21,915 nt of DNA from Pseudomonadota bacterium (lineage in GTDB: Bacteria; Pseudomonadota; Alphaproteobacteria; Caulobacterales; Caulobacteraceae), in the NCBI GenBank assembly GCA_023390245.1, contig JAEWDF010000026.1:1-21915 (forward strand), read 5' to 3'. Positions 21,444 through 21,915 of the stretch are shown one piece after another; within the stretch, counting starts at the first letter, position 1; every line of letters starts with the position of its first letter. The notes under the pieces were generated by a model. The model did no database searches. It saw only the letters and a program-made list of their open reading frames with translations, and had not been told where the DNA came from. The translations under genes and the position numbers were made by a program.

Positions 21444-21915
21444 CAGTCCGCGATCCCCGGCGCGATCTGGAAGATGTCGCTGGGCCGCACGAACAGCTCC
21501 AGCCCCATCTGGATGCCGACCAGCAGCACGATCAGCCCCAGGGCGGCGCGCAGCTCCTCGGCGCGGAAGCGGCCGGCGAAGCGCGCGCCGACCTGCGCCC
21601 CGACCACGCCGCCCAGCAGCAGGATGGTCGACAGGACGATGTCGACCGTCTGGTTGCGGCCGGCCTGGAGGATGGTGGTGACGGCGGTGGTGATGATGAT
21701 CTGGAACAGACTGGTGCCCACCACCACGCCGGCCCGCATCCGCAGGACGTACAGCATGGCCGGGACCAAGACGAAGCCGCCGCCCACGCCCATGATGGCC
21801 GACAGCACGCCGGCGAAGACGCCCAGGCCGAACGGCGGAATGGCGCTGATGTAGAGCCCGGACTTGGGGAATTTCATCCGCAGCGGCAGGCCGTAGAGCC
21901 ACAGCGGCCGGCGGC
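21443..21915 (-). CDS. TSUP/TauE-SafE sulfite exporter family permease (partial, 5' end beyond window)
   Basis: The C-terminal 156 residues of an inner-membrane permease. The frame stays open to the window edge through RRPLWLYGLPLRMKFPKSG, and the internal ATG at 21877 falls inside this conserved stretch, so the true start lies outside the window. Hydrophobic segments include FGLGVFAGVLSAIMGVGGGF, with the G-x-G-G-G motif typical of TSUP, IVLSTILLLGGVVGAQVGAR, and LRAALGLIVLLVGIQMGLEL. Members export or import sulfite, sulfoacetate or other organosulfur anions; the substrate cannot be read here. The stop overlaps the start of the Alph_Pro_TM gene by one base. The family is about 250-310 aa long, so about half is missing. 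Confidence 0.92.
   Translation of the reverse strand, partial: RRPLWLYGLPLRMKFPKSGLYISAIPPFGLGVFAGVLSAIMGVGGGFVLVPAMLYVLRMRAGVVVGTSLFQIIITTAVTTILQAGRNQTVDIVLSTILLLGGVVGAQVGARFAGRFRAEELRAALGLIVLLVGIQMGLELFVRPSDIFQIAPGIAD

Overview
The window looks like chromosomal DNA of a high-GC alphaproteobacterium, most probably a member of the Caulobacterales such as Brevundimonas. The reasons are the very high GC content with strong third-position GC, the TSUP/Alph_Pro_TM gene pair typical of alphaproteobacteria, a -10 element matching the Caulobacter housekeeping consensus GCTANAWC, and a CCTCCCC/GGGGAGG palindromic repeat of a kind I recall from these genomes. The genus is an inference. I see no rRNA, tRNA, CRISPR array, transposase or phage gene.

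Positions 1-6465 form a DNA-repair block. A DinG/XPD-type iron-sulfur helicase runs leftward. Diverging from it, only 58 bp away, is a ligase-associated DEXH-box (Lhr-like) helicase whose stop overlaps the start of the metallophosphoesterase gene pdeM. A palindromic repeat of about 120 bp occurs twice: once directly after the DinG-like stop codon, and once inside the Lhr-like helicase gene, where it is translated in frame as about 40 extra residues. The two divergent helicase genes lack Shine-Dalgarno sequences and may be read from leaderless mRNAs.

Positions 6515-17641 form a surface-adhesion block. A periplasmic transglutaminase-like cysteine protease (BTLCP, the LapG superfamily) runs leftward. 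Across an unusually AT-rich 358-bp gap lies a two-partner secretion operon: a TpsB/FhaC-type outer-membrane transporter followed by a 2737-residue, apparently cysteine-free TpsA exoprotein. TpsA has an N-terminal haemagglutination-activity domain, a chain of repeated beta-helix modules (including a 177-residue module present twice), a block of 92-residue tandem repeats and a C-terminal region that is not repetitive. A GC-rich hairpin follows it.

Positions 17720-21915 hold ordinary genes. Leftward are an HNH endonuclease, a UPF0126/TRIC-type membrane protein and an AlkA-like 3-methyladenine DNA glycosylase, the last two coupled by a 4-bp GTGA overlap. gluQRS runs rightward. A TIGR02186/Alph_Pro_TM protein and a TSUP (TauE/SafE) exporter, cut by the window edge, run leftward. 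gluQRS and the Alph_Pro_TM gene overlap tail to tail by 17 bp.

I do not see a clearly new multi-gene system. The observations most worth following are the in-frame palindromic element in the DEXH helicase, the LapG-like protease beside the adhesin operon, and the modular build of the adhesin.
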